A stretch of DNA of 64,000 bases, taken from positions 62,001-126,000 of the forward strand of contig NZ_JABURL010000075.1 of assembly GCF_014762705.1 (NCBI RefSeq). The letters run 5' to 3'. The notes beneath the pieces are model-generated. The model was not told the DNA's origin. It did not search any database and saw nothing but the letters and a program-made list of their open reading frames with translations. Shown piece by piece: positions 1 through 8,890 of the stretch; the first letter of the stretch is position 1, and each line of letters begins with the position of its first letter. The position numbers and the translations under genes were made by a program. The DNA is from Cyclobacterium sp. (GTDB taxonomy: Bacteria; Bacteroidota; Bacteroidia; Cytophagales; Cyclobacteriaceae).

Positions 1-294
1 GCCATGGGGGGGACTCAAAAGTTTATCAGATCCATTTATTTAAAAGAAGGCGCAATTATCGCATTTTCCGGTGCTTTAATAGGCTTGTTGCTGGGATTTC
101 TTATCTGTTGGGTACAGGACAGTTACGGATTGGTTTCATTGGGTGTTACTTCTTCCATTGTAGATGCCTATCCCGTAAAAATGCGCTGGACGGATTTTCT
201 TTATACCAGTCTAAGTGTGGTAGTCATCACCCTCATCGCCTCTTACAGACCAGCCTTAATTGCTTCAAAGGTAAAAACTACCATGCATTTATAG
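1..294 (+). CDS. FtsX/LolE-type ABC permease, 3' end only
   Basis: C-terminal 97 codons of a membrane permease whose 5' part lies outside the window. The reading frame is open from base 1, and the visible MGGTQKFIR stretch matches the cytoplasmic loop before the last helices of FtsX-family permeases (usually ..AMGAT..FI), so the ATG at base 4 is very unlikely to be the start. Two hydrophobic segments follow, at about residues 15-37 and 67-80 of the visible part, with a soluble loop between and a final SYRPALIASK motif typical of the LolC/LolE branch. Known role of that branch: releasing lipoproteins from, or moving substrates across, the inner membrane with an ATPase partner that would lie upstream. 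The exact subfamily is inference. Confidence 0.8.
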   Translation, partial: AMGGTQKFIRSIYLKEGAIIAFSGALIGLLLGFLICWVQDSYGLVSLGVTSSIVDAYPVKMRWTDFLYTSLSVVVITLIASYRPALIASKVKTTMHL

Positions 295-404
295 GGGAAT
301 AAGTGTAGGATTTGTTTATTTTTTTTAAATATTTCTGTAATTTGCAAACTGCCAATTTCAAAAACAGCAAACAATAATTTCGACTTTGTTCAAAAAATGT
401 TTAA

Positions 405-3341
405 ATGAAAGTAGCTTCTGATAAGCCATTTGAAATCGTATACTCCTTGTTCAGTCATGAGTTTTTGGGCATTCTTTTTGAATCTTTTGCAATTCAATTG
501 GATGAAAAAGGAAGGTTGTCATTTGCCTACCAAAATATTTCCTATCAAAATGCGGGCGAATTTAAGGAAAAGATAGACGAAACTGATTTTGAATTGATCC
601 GGCTGATGGACAGTATGCAGCAAGAGGCTGTTGTCAAAAAGTTTAATGCTAAAAATCATAAGCCCAAGGAATTTTTGAGGAAGGTATTTGATGATGCAAA
701 TCCTACCCAGGCCAATAAGGAAATCCAAAAACTTATAGAAGGAAGACTGGAACTGACCAGGTCTCAAATTTTGGAAAAAATCAAGCACAAAAGACTTTTT
801 GAAATGGGTAATGATGGTAATCCTGTTTGGAAGGAGATCTCCATAATGCCGGAAAAAGCCTCTGTGTTGTTTCATTTTCGAAGAAATGAGGAGAATACCC
901 ATTATTTTCCCACCCTGAAATACCAAGATGAAAAATTGGAATGGCAGTACAAAGGCAGTTATTTGATTTGTCATCAACCTGCCTGGTTGGTAGTAGAATC
1001 ACGTCTTTTTAGCTTTGAGAAAGATGTGGACGGTAAAAAATTAATGCCGTTCCTGAATAAAAAATTCATAGTAATACCCAAAAAAGTTGAGGAATCGTAT
1101 TACAAGAAATTTGTTACCCAACTTGTGGCTTCCTTTGATGTATTTGCCAAAGGTTTTGAAATAAAAGTAGAGCGGTCGAACCCACAACCCGTACTTTTTT
1201 TGGGAGATTTACCGGGTAATCCCACGGTCGATATGTTTGGAAAAGAAATCGCAGATGAGGAAGAGGAAAAAATGGTTTTTGACCTCCGCTTTAATTATGG
1301 GGATTTTACATTCCGTGCCGATCAGGCCAGACCGAGCAATGTTGAACTGGAAAAAAATGGCGATGACTATACTTTTTACAAGGTGGTTAGAGACTTGCCC
1401 AAAGAACGGTTTTACGGAGATTTGCTTAAGAACAACGGGTTACCTGTAAAGTATGGCCGGCATTCCATGAAAAAAAGGGAAGCCTACGACTGGATCATCA
1501 ACCACAGGCCGGAATTGGATGATCTTGGAGTCAGGATTCAACAGACCAGCAATGAAAAGGGTAAAAAATATTTCATCGGTGCTGCCAAAATTAATGTTAG
1601 CATCAAGGAAAAGATTGATTGGTTTGATGTTGAGGCTACTGTCATGTTTGGTGATGTTGAAATTCCTTTTTTAAAATTCAGAAAAATGCTCATGAAAGGA
1701 AAAACCGAGATTGAGCTTCCAAACCATGAAATTGCCATCATTCCCAAATCCTGGTTTGTCAATTACGGAGAGATATTTTCCTTTATGGAAGAAGGCGAGT
1801 CGGAGATTGGTAATTTTAAGCTGAAGAAGCACCATATTGCCCTGGCACAGGAACTTGAAAAGGGCAATCTGATTCAACTATCTTTAAGTGAAAGGTTACA
1901 GAAACTAAAAGATTTTTCTACTATTGATGACTACCAATTATCCGATTATTTCAAGGGAAAACTCAGGCCCTACCAAAAGGCAGGATACAATTGGATGCGG
2001 TTTTTGAATGAATACAATTTCGGAGGTTGTCTGGCAGATGACATGGGTTTGGGAAAGACGGTGCAGACACTTGCATTGCTTGCTATGGAGAAAGAAAGAT
2101 CCGAAGGGACTACTTCGCTGTTGGTAATGCCTACTTCATTGATTTATAATTGGGAACTTGAAGCCAGGAAATTTACGCCGAAGCTTAAAATTTTAATTTA
2201 TACAGGTACACAAAGGGTTAAAGATTGCACACAATTTGGACAATATGACCTGATTTTGACTTCCTACGGCATAACCCGTCTGGATATTGATGTATTGAAA
2301 GAATTTTATTTCAATTATATTATACTGGATGAATCCCAGGCCATCAAAAATCCCGATAGCATTATTTCAAAGGCAGTCGTACAGCTGAAAAGCAAGCATA
2401 AATTAATCCTTACAGGTACTCCTGTTGAAAATGGCACAATGGATCTCTGGTCACAAATGAATTTTATCAACAGGGGGCTTTTGGGTGGACAAGCAGCTTT
2501 TAAGAAACAGTTTTTACTGCCTATAGAAAAGAAAAACGATAAGGATAAAATTCTTAAATTAAATGTATTGATCAAACCCTTTATTTTAAGGAGGTTAAAG
2601 TCTCAGGTAGCTACAGATCTTCCTGAAAAGGTGATCAATGTGCAGTATTCCACCATGACTGATGCACAGGAAACGGCCTATGAGGAAGTCAAAGGCTATT
2701 ACCGGGAAAAAATCATGAATGAAATGGCCCTGCCGGGAATGTCCCAAAAATCACTGACCCTACTGAGGGGTTTGATGCAACTTAGGCAAATGGCCAATCA
2801 TCCAAAAATGGCTGATGAAAATTACTCTGGCGATTCTGGAAAATTGGAAGACATCACCCATATGGTAAAGTCCACTGTTAGTGAAGGACACAAAGTATTG
2901 ATTTTTAGCCAGTTTGTTAGGCATTTGGGTATAGTAAAATCATTTTTACAGGAGGAGCAGATTCCATTTGCCTATCTGGATGGGGCTACCAAAGACCGGC
3001 AGGCTCAGGTCAATGCTTTTCAGGAGGATCCCTCCATTCAGGTTTTCCTCATTTCTTTAAAAGCAGGTGGGGTGGGTCTTAACCTGACAAAGGCAGAATA
3101 TGTATTTCTGCTGGATCCCTGGTGGAATCCTGCAGTAGAGACACAAGCCATAGACAGGGCACACCGGATTGGCCAGCAAAATAAAGTAATCATTTACAAA
3201 TTCATTACCAGAAATACTGTGGAAGAAAAGATCATGGCGCTACAGGAGAGGAAAATGGCATTGGCAGGGGAACTGATCAGCACAGAAGAAAGCTTTATCA
3301 AAAGTCTCAGTCAGGAAGATATTTCTGCCCTTCTTGCCTGA
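405..3341 (+). CDS. SNF2-family DEAD/DEAH-box helicase
   Basis: Large Swi2/Snf2 ATPase of 978 residues. The N-terminal half (about 1-500) has no motif I recognise and lacks the SWIM-type zinc cluster found in some bacterial relatives. The ATPase core occupies about 520-960: Walker A as DDMGLGKT near residue 545, motif II as DESQ near 642 followed by AIKNP, LTGTPVEN as motif III, and motif VI QAIDRAHRIGQ near 914. Members translocate on double-stranded DNA and remodel protein-DNA complexes; RapA-like recycling of RNA polymerase is one possibility, but nothing here fixes the substrate. It ends 45 bases before purU. The ATG at 405 follows an A/T-rich leader. The helicase call is secure and the cellular role is unknown. 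Confidence 0.93.
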   Translation: MKVASDKPFEIVYSLFSHEFLGILFESFAIQLDEKGRLSFAYQNISYQNAGEFKEKIDETDFELIRLMDSMQQEAVVKKFNAKNHKPKEFLRKVFDDANPTQANKEIQKLIEGRLELTRSQILEKIKHKRLFEMGNDGNPVWKEISIMPEKASVLFHFRRNEENTHYFPTLKYQDEKLEWQYKGSYLICHQPAWLVVESRLFSFEKDVDGKKLMPFLNKKFIVIPKKVEESYYKKFVTQLVASFDVFAKGFEIKVERSNPQPVLFLGDLPGNPTVDMFGKEIADEEEEKMVFDLRFNYGDFTFRADQARPSNVELEKNGDDYTFYKVVRDLPKERFYGDLLKNNGLPVKYGRHSMKKREAYDWIINHRPELDDLGVRIQQTSNEKGKKYFIGAAKINVSIKEKIDWFDVEATVMFGDVEIPFLKFRKMLMKGKTEIELPNHEIAIIPKSWFVNYGEIFSFMEEGESEIGNFKLKKHHIALAQELEKGNLIQLSLSERLQKLKDFSTIDDYQLSDYFKGKLRPYQKAGYNWMRFLNEYNFGGCLADDMGLGKTVQTLALLAMEKERSEGTTSLLVMPTSLIYNWELEARKFTPKLKILIYTGTQRVKDCTQFGQYDLILTSYGITRLDIDVLKEFYFNYIILDESQAIKNPDSIISKAVVQLKSKHKLILTGTPVENGTMDLWSQMNFINRGLLGGQAAFKKQFLLPIEKKNDKDKILKLNVLIKPFILRRLKSQVATDLPEKVINVQYSTMTDAQETAYEEVKGYYREKIMNEMALPGMSQKSLTLLRGLMQLRQMANHPKMADENYSGDSGKLEDITHMVKSTVSEGHKVLIFSQFVRHLGIVKSFLQEEQIPFAYLDGATKDRQAQVNAFQEDPSIQVFLISLKAGGVGLNLTKAEYVFLLDPWWNPAVETQAIDRAHRIGQQNKVIIYKFITRNTVEEKIMALQERKMALAGELISTEESFIKSLSQEDISALLA

Positions 3342-3386
3342 TAAAAGTTTTCTGGTAATTAGCTCACAATCGAAGTAAGATAACGC

Positions 3387-4241
3387 ATGCATACAGCTAT
3401 TCTTATCATACAATGCAAAGACAGTAAAGGCATTGTTGCAGCCGTTTCCCAATTTCTCTACGAAAACAATGGAAATATTCTGGCTATAGACCAGTACATC
3501 GATGAGGAACTGGGAGATTTTTTTATGCGGGCCGAATGGGAGCTTGATTCCTTTGATATTCCAAAGGATCATATCCTTGATGTTTTTGGCAGACAGGTGG
3601 GTGAAAGGTTTGAAATGGATTATTCGCTATTCTTTAATTTTCCCAAGCCGAGGATGGCATTGTTTGTTTCCAAATTGTCACACTGTCTATTTGATATCCT
3701 GAGCAGGTATTACTCCGGACAATTTGATGTGGAGATACCACTTGTCATATCGAATCATGCAGACCTTGAACCTATAGTCAAGGCTTTCGGAATTCCGTTT
3801 TATCACCTTCCCATAAACAAATCCAACAAGGCATCCCAGGAAGAAAAGCAGATCCAATTGCTCAGGGAAAATAATATCGATTTTATTGTCCTGGCAAGAT
3901 ACATGCAAATTTTGTCAGCTGACTTTATCAAAAATTATCCCAACAAAGTTATCAATATACACCATTCCTTTTTGCCGGCTTTTGTGGGTGCGAAACCTTA
4001 TCATGCAGCCTATAAACGAGGAGTAAAAATTATTGGCGCCACTGCCCATTACGTAACGGAAGAACTGGATGCAGGCCCCATCATTGAGCAGGAAGTCGCC
4101 AGGGTCAGGCACCACAATACGGTAGATGAGTTGGTTCAGATTGGCCAGGATGTGGAGAAAGTGGTACTCTCCAAAGCGATCAAATACCATTTGGTACAAA
4201 AAATAAAAGTGGTCGGCAACAGGACCATCATATTCACATGA
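3387..4241 (+). CDS. purU: Formyltetrahydrofolate deformylase PurU
   Basis: Hydrolyses 10-formyl-tetrahydrofolate to formate and THF, supplying formate for PurT-type purine synthesis and balancing the one-carbon pool. The 284-residue length is normal for the family. An N-terminal ACT domain (about 1-80, starting with TAILIIQCKDSKGIVAAVSQ) precedes a formyl-transferase domain containing INIHHSFLPAF and the GATAHYVTEELDAGPII block, which carries the catalytic His and Asp. The ACT domain suggests control by methionine/glycine, as in the E. coli enzyme (family knowledge). It is followed by a hairpin terminator shared with the convergent META-domain gene. Confidence 0.95.
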   Translation: MHTAILIIQCKDSKGIVAAVSQFLYENNGNILAIDQYIDEELGDFFMRAEWELDSFDIPKDHILDVFGRQVGERFEMDYSLFFNFPKPRMALFVSKLSHCLFDILSRYYSGQFDVEIPLVISNHADLEPIVKAFGIPFYHLPINKSNKASQEEKQIQLLRENNIDFIVLARYMQILSADFIKNYPNKVINIHHSFLPAFVGAKPYHAAYKRGVKIIGATAHYVTEELDAGPIIEQEVARVRHHNTVDELVQIGQDVEKVVLSKAIKYHLVQKIKVVGNRTIIFT

Positions 4242-4261
4242 ACCGGATCTACTGAGTGGTG

Positions 4262-4298
4262 GAAGCGGGGTTTCAATCAACCCCTGCTTTAGTTTTTC
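4262..4298 (+). terminator. Terminator after purU
   Basis: Hairpin with arms at 4263-4272 and 4279-4289 (AAGCGGGGTT against its complement with one bulged T), followed by TAGTTTTT. It sits between purU and the convergent META-domain gene and overlaps the latter's stop codon. Confidence 0.55.
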
Positions 4299-4693
4299 TC
4301 CATTTCTACCAAAATATTTCCTCCTTCATCATATAATATAAGCTTACCGGCATTGTAGGTATAACTGACACTGGATTCAAGGTTAGAGAGAAACCTTTTT
4401 TCCAGGCTGCTATAATCACAGGATTCATTGTCTGCATATAGGGTGGAGAACTTGATTTGTTCCTGGTTATAGGTAGCGCCTCCCCTGTAGTCGTTGCATC
4501 CTGCGAAACCTCCAATTTCCTGTCCTTCCTTAAAGATGAGAGATAAGTTCTCCATCGTTTCCTTGGTAGCGGATGACCCGGTCACTTCTGTTACTTTCCA
4601 TTCATGATCAGATAATTCTACAGGTTCCGAACCGCATGAAGCCAAAAGGGTAACGAAGGTGAACAATACAAATGATATTTGAAGGTATTTCAT
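4289..4693 (-). CDS. META-domain (HslJ-like) lipoprotein
   Basis: Small lipoprotein of 134 residues. A signal peptide ends in the lipobox LLASC (Cys at about residue 20). The rest is a META domain: HEWKVTEV near the start, a central GGFAGCNDYRGG motif (the family's G.AGCN.Y), and a C-terminal beta-rich stretch. META domains occur in the heat-shock protein HslJ and in secreted proteins; the biochemical function is not established. Two extra cysteines (GCNDY and ESCDY) could form a disulfide. It is transcribed alone, convergent to purU. Confidence 0.85.
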   Translation of the reverse strand: MKYLQISFVLFTFVTLLASCGSEPVELSDHEWKVTEVTGSSATKETMENLSLIFKEGQEIGGFAGCNDYRGGATYNQEQIKFSTLYADNESCDYSSLEKRFLSNLESSVSYTYNAGKLILYDEGGNILVEMEKN

Positions 4694-4771
4694 GATAATT
4701 TAGTCGTTTAATTTAAATACAATTCGATTTATTTCTCACTGTGATGCCACAAATACCATTCTAAAAAGGCA

Positions 4772-5926
4772 TTAGGAAATTATTTTTCTCGGAATATCGT
4801 GTGGAAGTCGTGTCAATAGTTCGTAATTCACTTGTTGAACTGATTCTCCAAAGGAAGCCACTGTAATTTCATTTCTTCTCTGCCTGCCAATAATGACCAC
4901 TTCGTCACCTTTTGTTACAGACTTCAAATCTGTAACATCCACTGAAATGGCGTTCATGGTCACTGTACCCACTACCGGTAGGATTTTACCCTGGATCAGG
5001 ACTTTGCCCAAATTGCTCAGGTTTCGGCTAAAGCCATGACAATACCCGATGGGCACCAGGGCAATGGTCATGTTTCTGGAAGCCATGTAGCTGTTCCCAT
5101 AACCGATAAAATCACCAATTTTAACATTTTTGACACTCATAACATGACTTTTCCAGCTGATCAGTCTTTTGAGCGGGTTTTTCATATTTGGGGCAAGCTG
5201 TTTGAATTTCAACATGTAGGTTTCCTGGCTAGGCCAGAACCCATATTGGGCAATGCCTATCCGGACCATATCCATGATGGTCTCGGGATAACTTAGCGAT
5301 GCAGCTGAACAGGCAGTATGGTACTTGTCAAAATAGAGTCTTTTCTCATGAAACCACTGTTTAAATTCATGATATACCTTAATTTGCTCCTGTATTCTCA
5401 CATAATTGGCGATACTCTCTGCCCCCGCATAGTGGGTGCAAAGACCACAAAGCTGTAAATTCTCCTTGTTTTTTTGGATGGTGTCTGCCAAGGCGATTCT
5501 TTCTTCCCACTCAAAACCTGTCCTGTGAAATCCGGTTTCCACCTCTACATGGATTTTTGCTTTTTTTCCCAATACCTTACTGGTATGGATGGCCGCCTGA
5601 AGCCGGTCCATTTCAAAAACATAAAAACTGATTTCATTGGCGATTAAATAAGACAGGTTTTCATTTTCTACCATGCCCATGATCATGATTTCACTTTTTT
5701 TTGTAGAAGCGTCTTTTACGCGTATGGCTTCATCAGTGCTGAAAGTACTAAAATGCCTTATTCCTGTCGCTTCAGCTATTTTCACAGCATTTTCTATTCC
5801 ATGACCGTATGCATTTCCTTTTACTACAGAGGATATGGTCACATGGGACCCAACCTGGCTTTTAATGAATTTAATATTGTTTTTATAGGCACTTCTGCTG
5901 ATTTCAATATATGAAGTGTGCACCAT
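4772..5926 (-). CDS. alr: Alanine racemase
   Basis: PLP enzyme interconverting L- and D-alanine for peptidoglycan. It has 384 residues, normal for Alr. The PLP-binding lysine is Lys36 in VVKGNAYGHG. The family's second catalytic tyrosine is expected in the FIGYGNSY block, and the C-terminal VGTVTMNAISVDVTDL block matches the beta-domain MDQ.MVD region with a substitution (MNA). It is the last gene of a minus-strand group: its start is only 4 bases after the stop of the upstream amidohydrolase gene. The GTVTMNAISVD substitution is mild and the enzyme is probably active. Confidence 0.93.
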   Translation of the reverse strand: MVHTSYIEISRSAYKNNIKFIKSQVGSHVTISSVVKGNAYGHGIENAVKIAEATGIRHFSTFSTDEAIRVKDASTKKSEIMIMGMVENENLSYLIANEISFYVFEMDRLQAAIHTSKVLGKKAKIHVEVETGFHRTGFEWEERIALADTIQKNKENLQLCGLCTHYAGAESIANYVRIQEQIKVYHEFKQWFHEKRLYFDKYHTACSAASLSYPETIMDMVRIGIAQYGFWPSQETYMLKFKQLAPNMKNPLKRLISWKSHVMSVKNVKIGDFIGYGNSYMASRNMTIALVPIGYCHGFSRNLSNLGKVLIQGKILPVVGTVTMNAISVDVTDLKSVTKGDEVVIIGRQRRNEITVASFGESVQQVNYELLTRLPHDIPRKIIS

Positions 5927-5930
5927 GCGG

Positions 5931-7073
5931 TCAGTGGTTTAATTTTTCGATAATCTTCGTAAAAACAGCTATTCCGGTCGGAATAATTGCATCAGGGAAG
6001 TCATAGTGGCCTTCGTGTAATTGGGGTTGTTTTTTCCCGGATCCAAGTCCGAATAGCAAGCTGTTGGTAAGGGTGGAAAATTTACCAAAATCCTCAGACC
6101 AGCGAAAGGGAATGCGAATATGTTTTGTCTTTAACTGTAATTCCTTTGCCGATTCATTTACCAGTTCCCAGGGCTCCGTGTCGTTGACCACGGCTTCAAA
6201 TTCCTCACAATAGCTGATGGAAAACTCAAGCCCGCTTTCTTTGGCGATCAATTCAGCCAACCTTTCTGCATATTGGGTCAGTGAAGCCATGGTTTCATTT
6301 TCAAAGGTTCTCAATGTGGCCATAACCAAGGCATTTCCCGGGGTAGTTCCAAAGGCTACTTCACCTAACTGAGCATGAATGATGGTGACAAGCGAGAAAT
6401 CCTGAATGTTTTCAGGCAATTTCTGCAAGCCAATAATCAATTTACACATGGCTTCGGCGGGGCTCAGGCCATCCTCTGGATGGGCGGCATGACTGGTCCT
6501 GCCTTTGAGCGCTATGGTCATGCCCTTTGATGCTGCTGTAAAAGCCCCCTTTTTTAAAACGATTTCATTTTTTTCATGGCCGGGCAGGTTATGCAGGGCA
6601 AAGGCATAATCAGGCTTTATCTTTTTGTAATTTTCTGAGCTGATAACCTGGGCGGCACCCATACCCGTTTCTTCTGAGGGTTGAAAAATAAGGACCACCT
6701 TTCCTTTCTTTGGCCGGTTTTTGGACAAATTCAGTCCTACTCCACAAACAATGGCCATGTGTCCGTCATGCCCGCAGGTATGAGAAATTCCCGGGTGGAC
6801 ACTTTTATGAGCAATCTTTCCTATTTCCGGAATGGGCAGTGCATCTAGCTCTGCGCGGATCAGGGTAGTGGGCCCTTTTTGTTCCCCCTTAAACACTGCT
6901 GCGAGCCCATATGGGCCAAGTTCTTCAACGATCTCATCCGGCTCCAACTCTTTTAAAAAGGCTTTGATTATCGCAGAGGTGCCGGCTTCATTTCCGGAAA
7001 CCTCAGGTTTCCGGTGTAGGTTTTTTCTTAAGTCAATTATTTTTTTTAGCTTATCGGAATCCTTCATCAACAA
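5931..7073 (-). CDS. M20D-family amidohydrolase (N-acyl amino acid hydrolase type)
   Basis: Zinc-dependent aminoacylase/carboxypeptidase-type enzyme of 380 residues. It shows RAELDALPI near residue 77, the metal-binding HTCGHDGHM block near 98-106, and EETGMGA near 135. A dimerisation domain (about 180-290, with TSHAAHPEDGLSPAEA) is inserted in the catalytic domain as usual for M20D. There is no signal peptide, so it should act in the cytoplasm on N-acyl or dipeptide substrates; the specificity cannot be read. It lies between alr and an M23 peptidase gene with gaps of 4 and 14 bases, so the three are probably one transcript, perhaps for cell-wall peptide turnover (inference). Confidence 0.88.
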   Translation of the reverse strand: MLMKDSDKLKKIIDLRKNLHRKPEVSGNEAGTSAIIKAFLKELEPDEIVEELGPYGLAAVFKGEQKGPTTLIRAELDALPIPEIGKIAHKSVHPGISHTCGHDGHMAIVCGVGLNLSKNRPKKGKVVLIFQPSEETGMGAAQVISSENYKKIKPDYAFALHNLPGHEKNEIVLKKGAFTAASKGMTIALKGRTSHAAHPEDGLSPAEAMCKLIIGLQKLPENIQDFSLVTIIHAQLGEVAFGTTPGNALVMATLRTFENETMASLTQYAERLAELIAKESGLEFSISYCEEFEAVVNDTEPWELVNESAKELQLKTKHIRIPFRWSEDFGKFSTLTNSLLFGLGSGKKQPQLHEGHYDFPDAIIPTGIAVFTKIIEKLNH

Positions 7074-7087
7074 TTCATTTTAAATTT

Positions 7088-7762
7088 TTAAAAAGAAAGT
7101 ACCGGAAGCCCTAGCCAGAGGTGGGGGTCCGGGCAATTGTTCAGGTACTTTTCAATTTCTTTTTCCGCACATACTCCGGGATAATCCCCTTTCCTGTTTT
7201 CCATGTCATGGATCAATTGAAAGTGTAAATGGGGAGGCCAGTGACCATTCTCTTCTGTATCACCCAAATGTCCGATTTTTTCTCCACCCAAAAAAACCTG
7301 TCCTGGCTTTAGGTATTTCAAGTCTGTCCTGCTAAGGTGTCCGTAGAGACTATATATCACCTGTCCCTCCAAATAGTGTTCCAAGATAAGGGTAGGGCCA
7401 TAATTTCCAAAACCCATGTTGTCTTTATAGCTGTGAACTCGGCCATCAAGTGGACAAAAAACCATTGCGCCGGATTCTGACCAAATGTCTACTCCCAGAT
7501 GGATATTCCTGAATAGGGCACCCTCCTGGGCAAAGACCTGACTTCGCCTGTAAATGGCTCGGTTTTCGGCATAGCCGCCCAAAGCGAATTTTTTTTGCTT
7601 ATACGTTAAAATATCTTGAATATGAGACGAAAATGCATGGCTATCCATCAAATCAATTTCCTGCAATGCCTGATTTTGGGCACTCATATCCAGGTACATT
7701 GCGTTTTTTTCGTTAAGGGTTTCTCCCATGATTGGAAAAAACTGAGTGGGGTTTTCGGGCAT
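7088..7762 (-). CDS. M23 (LytM-type) metallopeptidase, no signal peptide
   Basis: 224-residue protein with an M23 peptidase domain at about 90-215. The zinc ligands are visible as HLGVDIW (HxxxD) and HLHFQ (HxH), with YGHLSRTDL between. M23 enzymes cut peptide cross-links in peptidoglycan, but this one has no signal peptide or membrane segment, which is unusual for that job. Related M23 domains without export signals occur fused to, or beside, aminotransferase/kinase enzymes in other bacteria, so a cytoplasmic role is possible. It is the first gene of the M23-M20D-alr group. The ATG at 7762 follows an A/T-rich leader. Confidence 0.82.
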   Translation of the reverse strand: MPENPTQFFPIMGETLNEKNAMYLDMSAQNQALQEIDLMDSHAFSSHIQDILTYKQKKFALGGYAENRAIYRRSQVFAQEGALFRNIHLGVDIWSESGAMVFCPLDGRVHSYKDNMGFGNYGPTLILEHYLEGQVIYSLYGHLSRTDLKYLKPGQVFLGGEKIGHLGDTEENGHWPPHLHFQLIHDMENRKGDYPGVCAEKEIEKYLNNCPDPHLWLGLPVLSF

Positions 7763-7913
7763 TTTAATTTAAAGCAATACAGGTGTTTGAAAATGAATTT
7801 TCAATATAGGGATTATAGTTAAATCAGGATATTCCCGGCATTGCCTTTTTTGCCTCAATGCAAAAAATAATTCTGCTATTGCTGCTTATCCAAATAATGT
7901 GCAATTTTGGTTA

Positions 7914-8870
7914 ATGGGAAATTGGCAAGACATAGACAGGCAAAGCATAGTGGAGACCAGGTCCAGAATTGATCATATGATCCACTGGACCCCACTGCTG
8001 CGTTCTTCGGCAATCAATAAATTGGCAGGATGCCAGATTTTTTTTAAATGTGAAAATTTTCAGAAGGTAGGAGCTTTTAAGGCCAGGGGTGCTGCCAATG
8101 CAGTCCTTAAATTGTCCGAATCTGACCGTAAAAATGGTGTAGCAACCCATTCTTCGGGAAACCATGCCGCGGCCCTTGCCCGAGCGGCTGCTGAGGCCGG
8201 TATTCCCGCCTACATCGTCATGCCGGCTAATGCACCGGAGATAAAGAAGCAGGCAGTAAAAGAATATGGAGGAGAGATATTTGAGTGTGCCCCAAACCTT
8301 CAGGCCAGAGAAGAGCGCTTGAAAGAATTGGTTGACAGGTATCAGGCCACCTTCATTCCACCCTATGACCATTCCGATGTAATAGAGGGACAGGCCACCT
8401 GTGCTTATGAGATTTTTGAGGAGGGATTGTCCCTGGATGTGTTGATGGCACCGGTAGGAGGAGGGGGACTGTTGTCAGGGACAGCCCTGGCCAGCCATTA
8501 TTATTCTCCCCGGACGGCAGTGATCGGTGCCGAACCCGAAGGAGCCGACGATGCCAAAAGATCTTTTATGGCTGGAAAAAGAATTCCCATGGAAAGCCCG
8601 GATACCATTGCTGATGGACTACTTACTTCGTTGGGTCTGATCAATTTTGAAATTATCTCCAAATATGTAACCGATATCCTTACCGTAAATGATGCTGAGA
8701 TCATTGCTGCCATGAGATTGATTTATGAAAGGATGAAGATTGTGATCGAACCCAGTTGTGCTGTTCCTCTGGCAACTTTATTGAAAAACAAATCGCATTT
8801 TCAGGGTAAGGAGGTGGGGATAATATTATCTGGAGGAAATGTGGATTTGACCAGGCTTCCTTTTAAGTAA
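7914..8870 (+). CDS. Threonine/serine dehydratase (PLP fold type II)
   Basis: Deaminates threonine and/or serine to the 2-oxo acid. The PLP lysine sits in FKARGAANAV, the substrate loop is SSGNHAAALA, and the phosphate-binding loop is GGGGLLSG. At 318 residues it lacks the C-terminal ACT-like regulatory domain of biosynthetic IlvA, so it is a catabolic-type dehydratase or a serine racemase-like relative. I chose the ATG at 7914 (MGNWQDIDRQ) because family homology begins there; an in-frame ATG at 7899 adds five residues. It is alone on the plus strand between two minus-strand groups. Confidence 0.9.
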   Translation: MGNWQDIDRQSIVETRSRIDHMIHWTPLLRSSAINKLAGCQIFFKCENFQKVGAFKARGAANAVLKLSESDRKNGVATHSSGNHAAALARAAAEAGIPAYIVMPANAPEIKKQAVKEYGGEIFECAPNLQAREERLKELVDRYQATFIPPYDHSDVIEGQATCAYEIFEEGLSLDVLMAPVGGGGLLSGTALASHYYSPRTAVIGAEPEGADDAKRSFMAGKRIPMESPDTIADGLLTSLGLINFEIISKYVTDILTVNDAEIIAAMRLIYERMKIVIEPSCAVPLATLLKNKSHFQGKEVGIILSGGNVDLTRLPFK

Positions 8871-8890
8871 ATAGCTTTTTGAAAATAGAT

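Noticed and set aside
7899-7913. Alternative upstream start for the threonine/serine dehydratase
   Set aside because: The five extra residues have no homology; the ATG at 7914 fits the family N-terminus better.
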